Part shown: positions 29,779 to 39,830 of the stretch, piece by piece
Numbering within the stretch: the first letter of the stretch is position 1
Layout of the letters: every line of letters begins with the position of its first letter
Assembly: GCA_945902955.1 (NCBI GenBank)
Contig: CAMDNO010000004.1
Span: forward strand, 1 to 63,538
Reading direction: 5' to 3'
Length of the DNA stretch: 63,538 nt
DNA from: Porphyromonas cangingivalis
GTDB taxonomy: Bacteria; Bacteroidota; Bacteroidia; Bacteroidales; Paludibacteraceae
Program-made: the position numbers and the translations under genes
Notes under the pieces: model-generated
Databases searched by the model: none
Seen by the model: only the letters and a program-made list of their open reading frames with translations
What the model was told of the DNA's origin: nothing

Positions 29779-32700
29779 TTAAAATTGTAAGTTTAAAGTA
29801 ACACCTAAATTACGAGTAGCTGGCATTACACCCGATTGCCATCCTTGGATATTACCAGAACCTTGACTTGCCTCTGGATCAGCATAAGGTAAGTTTTTTG
29901 AAATAATCCAAAGATTTGAACCAACTACACCAACAGATGCACCAGTTAAATATAATTTTTTAATCCATTCTTTAGGCAAATCATAACTAAGCGACAATTC
30001 TCTTAGTTTCACATAAGACGCATCGTAAACGTAACGCTTGTTAGGGTCAACAGCCCAACCAGCAGCACCATAAGTTTGCTCGCTTACACGAACCCAGTTT
30101 TCAGAACCATCAGCTAACACACCTGGATTTAATGTACCTCCAGAATTTGCAGCATAAGTTTTGTTTGTTGCATCTTTTCCAGCAATTGGATCACGGCGAG
30201 GATTGCCCAAATCATTTAAACCTGCAGTTTCGGCATACAAACCTGTTCCCATTCCGTACCACATATCGAGCGAGAAAACATCACCACCTTGTTGAATATC
30301 AACTAAAAAACTTAATGTTAAGTTTTTATATTTGAATGCGTTATTAATACCTGCTGTCCAGTCTGGATTAATGTTTCCAATAACTTGGTCATTTGTAGCA
30401 GTTTTCAAATAGCGACCACTTGTAGCACTTACTAATTTACCACCATTTTCATGATATTGGAAGTCTGAGCCTAAAATAGCTCCGTAAGGTTGACCAACTT
30501 TAGCATTAATACTTACACCACCTTGTAAAGATGCAATCTGAAGATTTTTAACTTCATTGCCAGCTTCGTCGGTGTAAAGTTCTTTAACCATACTTGTATT
30601 TTTCGCCCAGTTAACATTAACATCCCAAGAAAAATCTTTGGTTTTAATAGGTGTTCCTTTCAATTGAACTTCTACTCCTTTGTTTTCGATTTCTCCAGCA
30701 TTTACCCATTTAGAAGAATACCCAGTAACATAAGAAACAGAAACCGGCATCAACTGATCATAAGTATTGTCTTTGTAAATTGATAAATCTAAACCTAAAC
30801 GATTTTTCAAAAGACTTAATTCTAAACCAGCTTCCCATGATGCTTGTCTTTCAGGACGAAGCATTTCATTTAGTTTAGTATTAGGAACAGTTACCAAAGA
30901 AGTTCCACTAAATGGTGCATTTGCTAAGTAAGTATCCTTTACACTTAAAGCTGGAGCTCCACTACCTACTTCTGCATAATTTAATCTAACTTTACCAAGA
31001 TTCATCCAGTCTAAATTCAACAAATTAGAGAAAATAACACTTGTTGTAACAGAAGGATACCAAAATGATCTATTTTCGACTGGTAAAGTTGAAGATATAT
31101 CGTTTCTTAATGTTGCATCAAGGAAATAGGTATTTTTAAATCCAAGAGACATACTACCATAATAACCATTAACTCCAACTTGAGTTAAAGACTCTTCGGG
31201 TGGAAGCATTGGATCAACACTATTGCTTAAAGCATATACTTTAGCCACAGCAAGCCCATTGTTAGTTGATGCAAATACTCTTTCAACTTTAGTTCTACGA
31301 ATATTACTACCTAACAATCCTGTAAAGTCCAAATCATCAGTAAAACGTTTGTGGTAATTCAACATGAAATCGAGATTACTTTCGGTAAAATCTCTTGAAT
31401 ATCTTGAATATCCAGATCCTACATCATTTCTTCCAACACCAAATTCACCTGGTCCTGAACCAACAGCTTTGTGTTCTTCTTGCAATTCACTATAGGTATC
31501 CATCGCATAACGACCCATAGCTTTTAAGTCACTTGTAATTTGCCAGTCCAACTGTGCATAACCTACTAAACGACTACGGCTATCTTTTTCATAATTTTCG
31601 TAGCGAATCCAATATGGATTATCCCAATAGGCAGTAGTTAAATCTGTTGCAGAATGAGGGTTCCATGTTAGGTTTTTTCCGGTTTGTTCATACAATGTTT
31701 TTTGAGCCCCTAAGTCTACGTTGGTTTGATACCATTGACGGAAGCCCGACATAATATTATCTGAATAACCAGTAGATGGACGACCCATACCAGCAGTTTT
31801 AACATAATTGGCAGAAGTTGAAACTTTTAAATTTTCCCAAATTTTGTGAGAGCCATTAAAAGCCACATTATTCTTAGTTAAATTACTATTTGGCATAACA
31901 CCTTTCGAATCATAATTAGTATACGAAAAACGATAGGTTGTTTTGTCATCGCCACCAGATACTTCCACATTGTTTGTGGTACTAAGTCCGGTTTCGAAGA
32001 AAGTAATAGGTTGGTTTGCACCAGCCACCCATGGTGTAGCTTTTTGGTAATTTGGTGATTCTGGATACAAAGCATCCCATTGATAAACCATTAAATTTGG
32101 ATCAAATTTTTGACCACGTGAACCATCTTCGTAAAAAGGAACAGTATAGTCTTTTTTTCCATCACCATTAACATCTTCAAAATACTCAAAACCATAATAT
32201 TTACTATCATCATCGGCAGTAGACTCAGTTCCAGGACCACTATAATAAGCTTGGCCATAACCAGCTCCATATTCATTCTGATAGGTTGGGAAGGTACTTT
32301 TGTCAACTTGACTAAAAGTTACATTTGAACTAATTTTTACTTTTGGCACTTTAGAACCTGTAGCTTTGCCTTTTTTGGTAGTTACTAACACTACACCGTT
32401 TGCTGCACGTGATCCATAAAGAGCGGTTGCAGCTGCACCTTTCAATACCGAAACAGATTCTATATCCGCAGGATTGATATCAGATGCTGCATTACCATAA
32501 TCGTAACCATTACGACCAGTAGTTTGTCCCGAATTATTTGTGTTTGAATTGTCAACAGGAATACCATCAATCACGAATAATGCTTGGTTGTTTCCTGTTA
32601 GTGAATTCGAACCACGAATAATAACATTGGTAGATCCACCAAAGTTAGTGTTGTTCTTGATATTAATACCAGCTACCTTACCAGATAAAGAAGTGATAAA

Positions 32701-33111
32701 GTTATCAGATTTAACTTTGTTAATGTCATCTCCACTTACTTCCTGAATAGCATAACCAAGTGATTTTTTTTCACGACTAATACCCAAAGCAGTAACTACC
32801 ACTTCGTCGATTGCCAAAGCATCCGATTCCATTTTTACTGTCATACCACTTTTTGCAGTTACTTCAACTGTTTTCATACCTACGTACGAAATAATTAAAG
32901 TTTGTGTACTCCCCGGCAATGTAATTGTAAAATCGCCATCAACTCCGGTAATAGTACCCGTTGTAGTTCCTTTTACCATAACCGATGCTCCGATAACAGG
33001 TTGCCCATCTTCGGCCGATAGCACTTTACCGCTAAAGGTTTTCGACTGAGCATTAACCAAACCCACGCCTATCAAAAAGAGACAGGCCCATAAGAACGTT
33101 AGTTTTCTCAT
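29779..33111 (-). CDS. SusC/RagA family TonB-linked outer membrane protein
   Basis: 1110 aa; FSGKVLSAEDGQPVIGASVMVKGTTTGTITGVDGDFTI, plug ALYGSRAANGVVLVTTKKGK. Confidence 0.96.
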   Translation of the reverse strand: MRKLTFLWACLFLIGVGLVNAQSKTFSGKVLSAEDGQPVIGASVMVKGTTTGTITGVDGDFTITLPGSTQTLIISYVGMKTVEVTAKSGMTVKMESDALAIDEVVVTALGISREKKSLGYAIQEVSGDDINKVKSDNFITSLSGKVAGINIKNNTNFGGSTNVIIRGSNSLTGNNQALFVIDGIPVDNSNTNNSGQTTGRNGYDYGNAASDINPADIESVSVLKGAAATALYGSRAANGVVLVTTKKGKATGSKVPKVKISSNVTFSQVDKSTFPTYQNEYGAGYGQAYYSGPGTESTADDDSKYYGFEYFEDVNGDGKKDYTVPFYEDGSRGQKFDPNLMVYQWDALYPESPNYQKATPWVAGANQPITFFETGLSTTNNVEVSGGDDKTTYRFSYTNYDSKGVMPNSNLTKNNVAFNGSHKIWENLKVSTSANYVKTAGMGRPSTGYSDNIMSGFRQWYQTNVDLGAQKTLYEQTGKNLTWNPHSATDLTTAYWDNPYWIRYENYEKDSRSRLVGYAQLDWQITSDLKAMGRYAMDTYSELQEEHKAVGSGPGEFGVGRNDVGSGYSRYSRDFTESNLDFMLNYHKRFTDDLDFTGLLGSNIRRTKVERVFASTNNGLAVAKVYALSNSVDPMLPPEESLTQVGVNGYYGSMSLGFKNTYFLDATLRNDISSTLPVENRSFWYPSVTTSVIFSNLLNLDWMNLGKVRLNYAEVGSGAPALSVKDTYLANAPFSGTSLVTVPNTKLNEMLRPERQASWEAGLELSLLKNRLGLDLSIYKDNTYDQLMPVSVSYVTGYSSKWVNAGEIENKGVEVQLKGTPIKTKDFSWDVNVNWAKNTSMVKELYTDEAGNEVKNLQIASLQGGVSINAKVGQPYGAILGSDFQYHENGGKLVSATSGRYLKTATNDQVIGNINPDWTAGINNAFKYKNLTLSFLVDIQQGGDVFSLDMWYGMGTGLYAETAGLNDLGNPRRDPIAGKDATNKTYAANSGGTLNPGVLADGSENWVRVSEQTYGAAGWAVDPNKRYVYDASYVKLRELSLSYDLPKEWIKKLYLTGASVGVVGSNLWIISKNLPYADPEASQGSGNIQGWQSGVMPATRNLGVTLNLQF

Positions 33112-33179
33112 AAATTTAACATTTTTGTTTATAAATCATTTAATTGCGCTTTTTAACCGAATTTTATAAAATCAGGGTG

Positions 33180-33210
33180 CAAATATAGAGCATTCCTTTT
33201 TAAAAAACAA
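33180..33210 (-). promoter_or_regulatory. Bacteroidota-type promoter for SusC at 33111
   Basis: Minus strand TTG (33210..33208)-N20-TATATTTG (33187..33180). Confidence 0.78.
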
Positions 33211-33550
33211 ACTTTTTTGATGATAAATAGTAAATTTATTCATTTTATTAAAATCTATATGACACAAAAGAATGAATATAAATACCTAAAAGTTATAAAT
33301 AAAATAAGATTAATCAGCTGATAACTATTTTTAAATTTAACTATATATTGTTGTTTATCAACTAATAGAGATAGATTTCAAAATAATAAAATTAAATATT
33401 TAGTAGATTTTCAAACTATCAAATTGAAATTATATTTTAAATTTGACAGTTTGCGAATAGCCTAAAATATTAAAACTTATATTGATAACTATTTCTATAA
33501 ATTTGGTTAAACAAAGATATTATAATGATTTTCGACAGCAGTTTGTTCAG

Positions 33551-33587
33551 TAAACTGTCATTAATAATTCAAATTAATGACAGTTTA
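33551..33587. repeat. Perfect 15-bp inverted repeat with 7-nt loop
   Basis: TAAACTGTCATTAAT-AATTCAA-ATTAATGACAGTTTA, about 440 bp upstream of the SusC start. Confidence 0.9.
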
Positions 33588-33672
33588 ATGAAAATCTAAA
33601 CAATTTTCTGCCTGTTTATTGCAAAAAAGCAATAAAATAAAAGGCAAAAGCAATCAGATTGAAACTTTAAAT

Positions 33673-33913
33673 AAGTAATCGAAGATATTTAATGATATGT
33701 TTTATTCTGACCCCCAACCCCCAAAGGGGGCTAAGACATATTCTCTACATAATGTAAGAGAAATTAAAGATCCTGCGTCTTAAGGCCCCCTTTGGGGGTT
33801 TGGGGGTCGAAACCTAAAATTAACTTGACGGCTATGCCCCCTTTGGGGGTTGGGGGTCATATTACAAATAATTTAAGAAACATATCAATAATAAATCTCA
33901 CTTACTTGCTTAA
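33673..33913. repeat. GC-rich inverted-repeat intergenic element, copy B (extra arm)
   Basis: Same framework as copies A and C with one additional ccccctttggggg arm: ggccccctttgggggtttgggggtcgaaacctaaaattaacttgacggctatgccccctttgggggttgggggtcat. Confidence 0.92.
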
Positions 33914-33925
33914 ACATGTGTTCAT

Positions 33926-36814
33926 TTAAAAGCTCTCAACACTAAATATATTGCTAGTGATTAATTTTTTTACTTTACCGTGATTCGTCTCAATTTGTTT
34001 CAGATTAATCTGTTTTGGATCGCCCATAATAACCATTGTTATAGGTTTTCCTTTTATTTCGGTATTGTAAAAATCAACTATCTGGTCGAAAGTGAGCGCA
34101 TCAATTTGAGGCATGTTCACTTTTGCAGGATCTTCGGTATATCCTAATTGCTTCCAACTATTAAACACACGCGATTTCGATCTGAATGCCGGTTTGTCGG
34201 TCAATGTAGATTGGCGTAAATATGTTTTAATATTATCTATTCGTTCGGGAAACAAAGGCATATCTTTCATTAGTTTCAAATACAAATCCACTGCATTTGC
34301 CACTTTGTCGCCCTGTGTGCCTACATATCCTAAGAAAAACGCTTTTTTATTGGCAAGTGGTGGTGTAACCATCGTTCCATAAGCGGTGTATGCCATCGAA
34401 TTATTTTCGCGTATTTCATTCATTACAAGACCATTAAAACCACCACTAAAATACTGCATAAAAGCATCGTATTTTACTCTATCAGCTGGATTATATTCTT
34501 TTCCATTGATATAAAAATAGATTCTAGCCTGTTGAGCATCACTATTAGGCAAAAAATAGATTGTAGGAACTTCGTACGTAATACGATCCTGAATTACAGG
34601 CGATTCACTCTTTTTAAGTCCTTCTTTTAAAGGTAGATTTGCTTTCAAAATTTCCGAAATTTCTTCCGGTTTTTTGGTTCCTACATAGTGTATATCCACT
34701 TCATAGTTGGTAGCACGAATTATTTCACCAGTAAGATCGCTGATGGAAGCATTGTAAATATCCATCAACTTCATACGGTCGATAAACGATGATTTTTCTT
34801 TATACAATGCATATTCTAACAATGCACCCGAAAGCGATTCTATATTGTCTTTTTCAATTGCCAACCTACTCTGTATTGCTCCTCCTTTAACTCTAGACAA
34901 CTGTTTGTCATCTAATTTAGGCAACAGAGTTTGACGTGTCATTAATTTACATGCTTCCACCACATTTTGTTCATCGCCCATAAGTGAAATGTAAAAATAA
35001 TCGTCGGTTACCGAATAACTACATTGTGTATTCAATTCACTAAACTCTTTACGAACAGTTTGTGCATCGCTCGAGGGCATAATACCTGCAGAGTTCATAA
35101 GCGAGGTAGCATATTCGAGTTTAGGCATTTTCTTTGCTCCTACACCGTACCGAATAGTAAGGGTAAAAATATTATTTTGCTTATTTTCAGTGCAATATAG
35201 ATTTACACCTTCGTACAATTTAACTGTTTTGACATCCTCAAAATTATTGAAAACCTCTTCAACTTTACTAATTGGCATACTTTGTATGAGTTTAGCATAT
35301 TCGGTTTTTTGTCCCTTTGGTTGATCAAGCGGTTTGATATCCGGCTTCTTTAATTTAAACTTTTTGGGTGCTCCCTCTTCCATTGTTACGGTAATGTGAT
35401 TACCAGAAAAGTATTGCTTGGCTGCACGTTGAATTTCTTCTTTAGTAATGGCATTAATTCGATTATTCATTTCGAAAAAATGAGATGTAGGCAATTGGTA
35501 TGCAAACAATTCGGTAAGCACTTCGGTTTTTGCAGCCGGAGTTTCCATTACCAAGGTATACTGACGAAGCATATTATCCTTTACAGATTTGATTAACCAA
35601 TCTTCGATATTACCATTTTTAAGCTTATCAACCTCAGTCATAATTATTTTTTCGGTTGCTTTATCCGAATCGTACATACGTTGGCTAATATCGTAATACG
35701 GAACAGCCATAATCAAAAGGCGTCCATCATCTCTGCGAGCATCGTTGTAAGCCTGTGCGCTCGATAAATCGCCATTCAACGAAAGTTTATCTAACAAGCC
35801 GGTACTCATGCTATTGGAGAGCAAAGAAGTACATATTTCTAAAAGCAATTCATCTTTATGCCCTTTTGATACGCCTTTGTAACCCCAAACCACTTGTGGA
35901 TAATAAGATAATTTAGCCGTAAAACGAGGATTATTATCAAAACTTGTAGGTGCATATTTTCTACGTTCGGGAGTTGGGCGGCTTTGTAGTCGTCCAAAAT
36001 TTGCTTTAATCATTGGAATTGCTTGCTCCGAATCAAAATTACCTACAAGAACTAAGGCCATATTTTCGGGCACATACCAATTATTGTAAAACTCAATGAG
36101 CTTGCTCATGCGAGGATTTTTGAGATGGTCGGCTTTTCCAATAATATCACGACCATAAGCATGTGGTGCATATAGGTTGCTAAACATAAAATTCTGTACA
36201 TGAGTGCCTCTGTTATCCTGATACATGTTGTATTCTTCAAACACGTTTTCGAGTTCTGCTTGAAATGCTCTAAATACAGGATTTATTAAGCGCTCTGAAT
36301 TTACGTTTAACCACTTATCCATTTGGAAAGCAGGAAAATTGTTATAATAGACGGTCATGTCATAGCTTGTACCAGCATTGAGACCTTCGCCCCCCATACC
36401 TTCGATTAAGTTCGAAAAATCACTTGTTACAGCATATTTTGCCGAGAGCAAAGATTCGCGATTGATTTTTTTAATTAAAGTATCTCTTACGATAGGGTCG
36501 GTAGTAGCCGAAAATTCATCGTACATACGAACAATGTTGTCGTAATGAGGTTTCTCATCAGCCCAATTCAAAGCTCCGATTTTTTCGGTGCCTTTAAACA
36601 TAACGTGCTCTAAATAATGAGCCAATCCGGTATATTCTTCGGGCTCATCAATAGAACCAGCCCTTACAACAACGCGTCCCGACACATCGGGTTGGTTTTT
36701 ATCCTCCCAAAGATAAACTGTTAGACCATTGTCTAACTTGTAAGTTATTAAATCTTTTGCGTTAATAGATGTAATAACCAAAGAAAAAAGTAATCCCCAA
36801 AATAATTTTCTCAT
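33926..36814 (-). CDS. M16 family zinc metallopeptidase
   Basis: 962 aa; inverted zinc motif HYLEHVMFKGTEKIG with downstream ENVFEEYNMYQDN; two-domain M16 architecture; signal peptide. Confidence 0.93.
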   Translation of the reverse strand: MRKLFWGLLFSLVITSINAKDLITYKLDNGLTVYLWEDKNQPDVSGRVVVRAGSIDEPEEYTGLAHYLEHVMFKGTEKIGALNWADEKPHYDNIVRMYDEFSATTDPIVRDTLIKKINRESLLSAKYAVTSDFSNLIEGMGGEGLNAGTSYDMTVYYNNFPAFQMDKWLNVNSERLINPVFRAFQAELENVFEEYNMYQDNRGTHVQNFMFSNLYAPHAYGRDIIGKADHLKNPRMSKLIEFYNNWYVPENMALVLVGNFDSEQAIPMIKANFGRLQSRPTPERRKYAPTSFDNNPRFTAKLSYYPQVVWGYKGVSKGHKDELLLEICTSLLSNSMSTGLLDKLSLNGDLSSAQAYNDARRDDGRLLIMAVPYYDISQRMYDSDKATEKIIMTEVDKLKNGNIEDWLIKSVKDNMLRQYTLVMETPAAKTEVLTELFAYQLPTSHFFEMNNRINAITKEEIQRAAKQYFSGNHITVTMEEGAPKKFKLKKPDIKPLDQPKGQKTEYAKLIQSMPISKVEEVFNNFEDVKTVKLYEGVNLYCTENKQNNIFTLTIRYGVGAKKMPKLEYATSLMNSAGIMPSSDAQTVRKEFSELNTQCSYSVTDDYFYISLMGDEQNVVEACKLMTRQTLLPKLDDKQLSRVKGGAIQSRLAIEKDNIESLSGALLEYALYKEKSSFIDRMKLMDIYNASISDLTGEIIRATNYEVDIHYVGTKKPEEISEILKANLPLKEGLKKSESPVIQDRITYEVPTIYFLPNSDAQQARIYFYINGKEYNPADRVKYDAFMQYFSGGFNGLVMNEIRENNSMAYTAYGTMVTPPLANKKAFFLGYVGTQGDKVANAVDLYLKLMKDMPLFPERIDNIKTYLRQSTLTDKPAFRSKSRVFNSWKQLGYTEDPAKVNMPQIDALTFDQIVDFYNTEIKGKPITMVIMGDPKQINLKQIETNHGKVKKLITSNIFSVESF

Positions 36815-36884
36815 AAAACAATTAATTTATATTGTAAAACATTTTACAAAGAAATAATAAAAAAATGATATTGCAAAAGAGGGC

Positions 36885-36918
36885 TAAAAAAGAGAGTTAC
36901 CTTTTCAGATAACTCTCT
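36885..36918 (-). terminator. Rho-independent terminator after the 36941..38230 gene
   Basis: AGAGAGTTA-N10-TAACTCTCT with A-run upstream on + (U-tract on -). Confidence 0.75.
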
Positions 36919-36940
36919 CTCTTTTGTAATTATTACCAAA

Positions 36941-38230
36941 TTATTTCAAATACTTAGGTTGAAACAATTTATTTGAATTAGTTGTATTATCAATTAATTT
37001 CATTTTAGCTCTAATAGATGCTGCAACAGCCTTTTTAAGTGTCGATTTTTCGTATTTACCAAACGAACCCGCATCAACCACAGCCGCCCAACCGCCAATG
37101 GTTAAGCTACCATCATCTTCTATTTTTCCTGTTGCAGGAGTGCCCGATTTATCAACAACATTAGTAGCCTTATCATAAGGATAAATTTTACAATTTCCAT
37201 AATCTTTATCAACATAAATTATCTGAGGAGCAATTGTAAAAGTTCCGGCATCAAAATCCATAACAGCAGTAATTTCATAATTACCACCATCCCAAAAGTT
37301 TTTGATAATAACTTTATTCAACTCGAATGGAACAGGAGTAATAACAATTTTACTATCATAAGTAGCTTCAATCGAGCCATCGGCAGCTTTATAATCAACC
37401 TCTGTATAAGTTCCAGCCAAATCGCTAGTAGCAGGAATGAGAGTAGATTTTTTATAAGTACCAAAAGAACCGGCTGAGACACGAGCAGACCAAGAGTCAA
37501 GTGTAATTGATCCATTAGTTTCAATTGTACCTAAAACAGGAGTACCTGATACATCTGCTGCAGTTCCATTATAAGGATAGCCTTTTACTTCACCATAAGT
37601 TGCATGTGTGTAGATATTCTGAGGAGCAATAGATATTTTCTTAGTTGTAAGATTGAAATCTACAATAATTTCTTCACCACCATCCCAGAAATTAACAAGC
37701 TTCAATTGTTTAGTATTACCAACGATCTCTACAAACTTCACATTGTACGAAGCTTCTAAAGAGTTATCAGTATATTTATAATCACTTTGCACATAAGTAC
37801 CTACATAATCCACTAATGGATTCTTAAGCATTGGAGTTTTGAAAGTCAAATATCCACTGTAAGCTATACCATCTTTTGTTATTACATACGATTTAACAAA
37901 GTAATTTGTTAGTTCAACAAGCTTTGTAACTTCGCCGTGAAAATTTGCACTATCATTCTTTACACTAACAATACCCGTTGTAAATTCTGCATCAGTAGCA
38001 CAAATAAATCCTTTTTCAAGAATTACCGTATCGCTACCCACATAAACAGAAGTTCCAAAGCATTCAACACTTGCGCCCGTTATTTCGCCTAAAGTAAGCG
38101 TAAGAGCTGGAAGTTTAGACGAATCACCTGTATAATCGTAATCCGCTTTGATTACATCCTCTGTACAGCTTACAGTAGCAAAAGCAACAATAAACAAGGA
38201 TGCTAAAAATTTCATTATATTTTTGTTCAT
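36941..38230 (-). CDS. Surface lipoprotein with two internally duplicated domains
   Basis: 429 aa; lipobox FATVSCTED; two ~120-aa repeats each containing NFWDGG...IAPQ.IY and SGTP..G.IE..GS.T...W.A.V.AGSFG.Y.KSTL. Confidence 0.82.
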   Translation of the reverse strand: MNKNIMKFLASLFIVAFATVSCTEDVIKADYDYTGDSSKLPALTLTLGEITGASVECFGTSVYVGSDTVILEKGFICATDAEFTTGIVSVKNDSANFHGEVTKLVELTNYFVKSYVITKDGIAYSGYLTFKTPMLKNPLVDYVGTYVQSDYKYTDNSLEASYNVKFVEIVGNTKQLKLVNFWDGGEEIIVDFNLTTKKISIAPQNIYTHATYGEVKGYPYNGTAADVSGTPVLGTIETNGSITLDSWSARVSAGSFGTYKKSTLIPATSDLAGTYTEVDYKAADGSIEATYDSKIVITPVPFELNKVIIKNFWDGGNYEITAVMDFDAGTFTIAPQIIYVDKDYGNCKIYPYDKATNVVDKSGTPATGKIEDDGSLTIGGWAAVVDAGSFGKYEKSTLKKAVAASIRAKMKLIDNTTNSNKLFQPKYLK

Positions 38231-38290
38231 AATTTCAAATTTTATTATTTCAACCGGCAGTGATTTCTCAAAACCGGCTGAAAATTTATT

Positions 38291-39805
38291 TTATTCATTG
38301 TTATCTTCTTCCGAAATTTCTGGATTTTCTTGAATTTCACCCTGAGGTATTTGATAAATCCAACGTTTATCACCAGCTGGAACCACCAATTTATTAGAGC
38401 CTTCGTGGTTAGAACCAGTATAAGAACGATCGATGCCCTTATTAAAACGTTTTAAATCATAAAAGCTAAATCCTTCACCCCATAATTCAATACGTCTTTG
38501 CATCCATATTTCATCAACGGTAACAGATGTCTTATTCCACGAAGGATCACGATTTACCATTAATTTTTTGAGAGCAGTAGCAGCATCCGCTGCAGCTCCA
38601 GATTGTGCAAGCCCTTCGGCTTCAATAAGCACCATTTCGGAACCACGCATATAAGTGTAGTCTTGAGTAAATGCACCATCAGAACCAAATTTGAGAGAAG
38701 CATAAGGCAATTTCCAGCCTGTTGCATCTGCATCTACGTTTTCTGTTACAACTAAAGAGCCTGTTCCATCTTGAAACCATTTTTTGCGTATATCAGTTGC
38801 AGGAATAGTTTCGTATAAACGTTTATCAATTAAGCGTGGAGCATATTGCAAACCAGCATATCCAGAGGTACGATTCGAAATATGAGAGAAAAACGAAGCA
38901 TAGATAGTCGAAGTTTCCGTGTTATGATCGTATCCCCACATATATTCTCCATTTGTTAGAGAAATAAAACCATCTTGCGTTTGTTCCGAAGTCATTACAG
39001 GATAGTTGGTTTGTGCAATTTTGGCAGCAGCCACAGCTTTCGACCATTGCTCTGTAAGCAAATAATAACGAGCTAATAAACCATTTGCTACATAATAATC
39101 AACTTGATTTTTACTAGCTGCAGGTCTCGCAGCACCATTATTTTTTGCAAATTCCAAATTTGAAACAGCGGTAGTTAAATCTAACTCAATTTGAGCTAAA
39201 ACTTCAGAAATAGGATTACGACCTAATTTATTTTCTTTTCCTTCGTTACCAGCATAATACAATGGTATACCAGGTAGAGTACCAGCATTTGCAATAGGAT
39301 ACAATTTTTGGTAATGTTGAATTAGATAATAATACGCCATACCACGTAATGCAAGTGCTTGTCCGCGAAATGCAAGAATTTGAGCAGATGTAGACTCGGC
39401 AGAAGTTAAACCAAGAACAGTATTAGAGCCCGACACAATACTATACATATATGTCCAAACCATATTAGTTCTACGATAGTTCCACTCACGATTATCTAAT
39501 GCATAATCGTATCTGAAATGTGAAAGTTTTGATGATACAATATCTTCTGTCATCATATCTCCGGCATGCAACATAGCCATGTATCCGAAAGAATCATGAG
39601 ATGTCGACACCAAATCATATTTAACCATTACATTATAAATTGCATCAACGAACCCGGTAAGCTTAGCAGGATCAGACTCCATAGCAACAGCTGCATCTAC
39701 CGATGTAAGCGAAGCAGTTGTCTTAACGTCCATAAATTCATCCGTACATCCAGTTCCAAAAAGAACTACACTTAGGATAAAAATGATTATTTTATTTGTT
39801 TTCAT
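38291..39805 (-). CDS. SusD/RagB family nutrient-binding lipoprotein
   Basis: 504 aa; lipobox FGTGCTDEFMDVKTTASLTS; FRGQALALRGMAYYYLIQHY; IELWGEGFSFYDLKRF. Confidence 0.94.
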   Translation of the reverse strand: MKTNKIIIFILSVVLFGTGCTDEFMDVKTTASLTSVDAAVAMESDPAKLTGFVDAIYNVMVKYDLVSTSHDSFGYMAMLHAGDMMTEDIVSSKLSHFRYDYALDNREWNYRRTNMVWTYMYSIVSGSNTVLGLTSAESTSAQILAFRGQALALRGMAYYYLIQHYQKLYPIANAGTLPGIPLYYAGNEGKENKLGRNPISEVLAQIELDLTTAVSNLEFAKNNGAARPAASKNQVDYYVANGLLARYYLLTEQWSKAVAAAKIAQTNYPVMTSEQTQDGFISLTNGEYMWGYDHNTETSTIYASFFSHISNRTSGYAGLQYAPRLIDKRLYETIPATDIRKKWFQDGTGSLVVTENVDADATGWKLPYASLKFGSDGAFTQDYTYMRGSEMVLIEAEGLAQSGAAADAATALKKLMVNRDPSWNKTSVTVDEIWMQRRIELWGEGFSFYDLKRFNKGIDRSYTGSNHEGSNKLVVPAGDKRWIYQIPQGEIQENPEISEEDNNE

Positions 39806-39830
39806 AAACTTAAATTTTTATTTTTATTGA

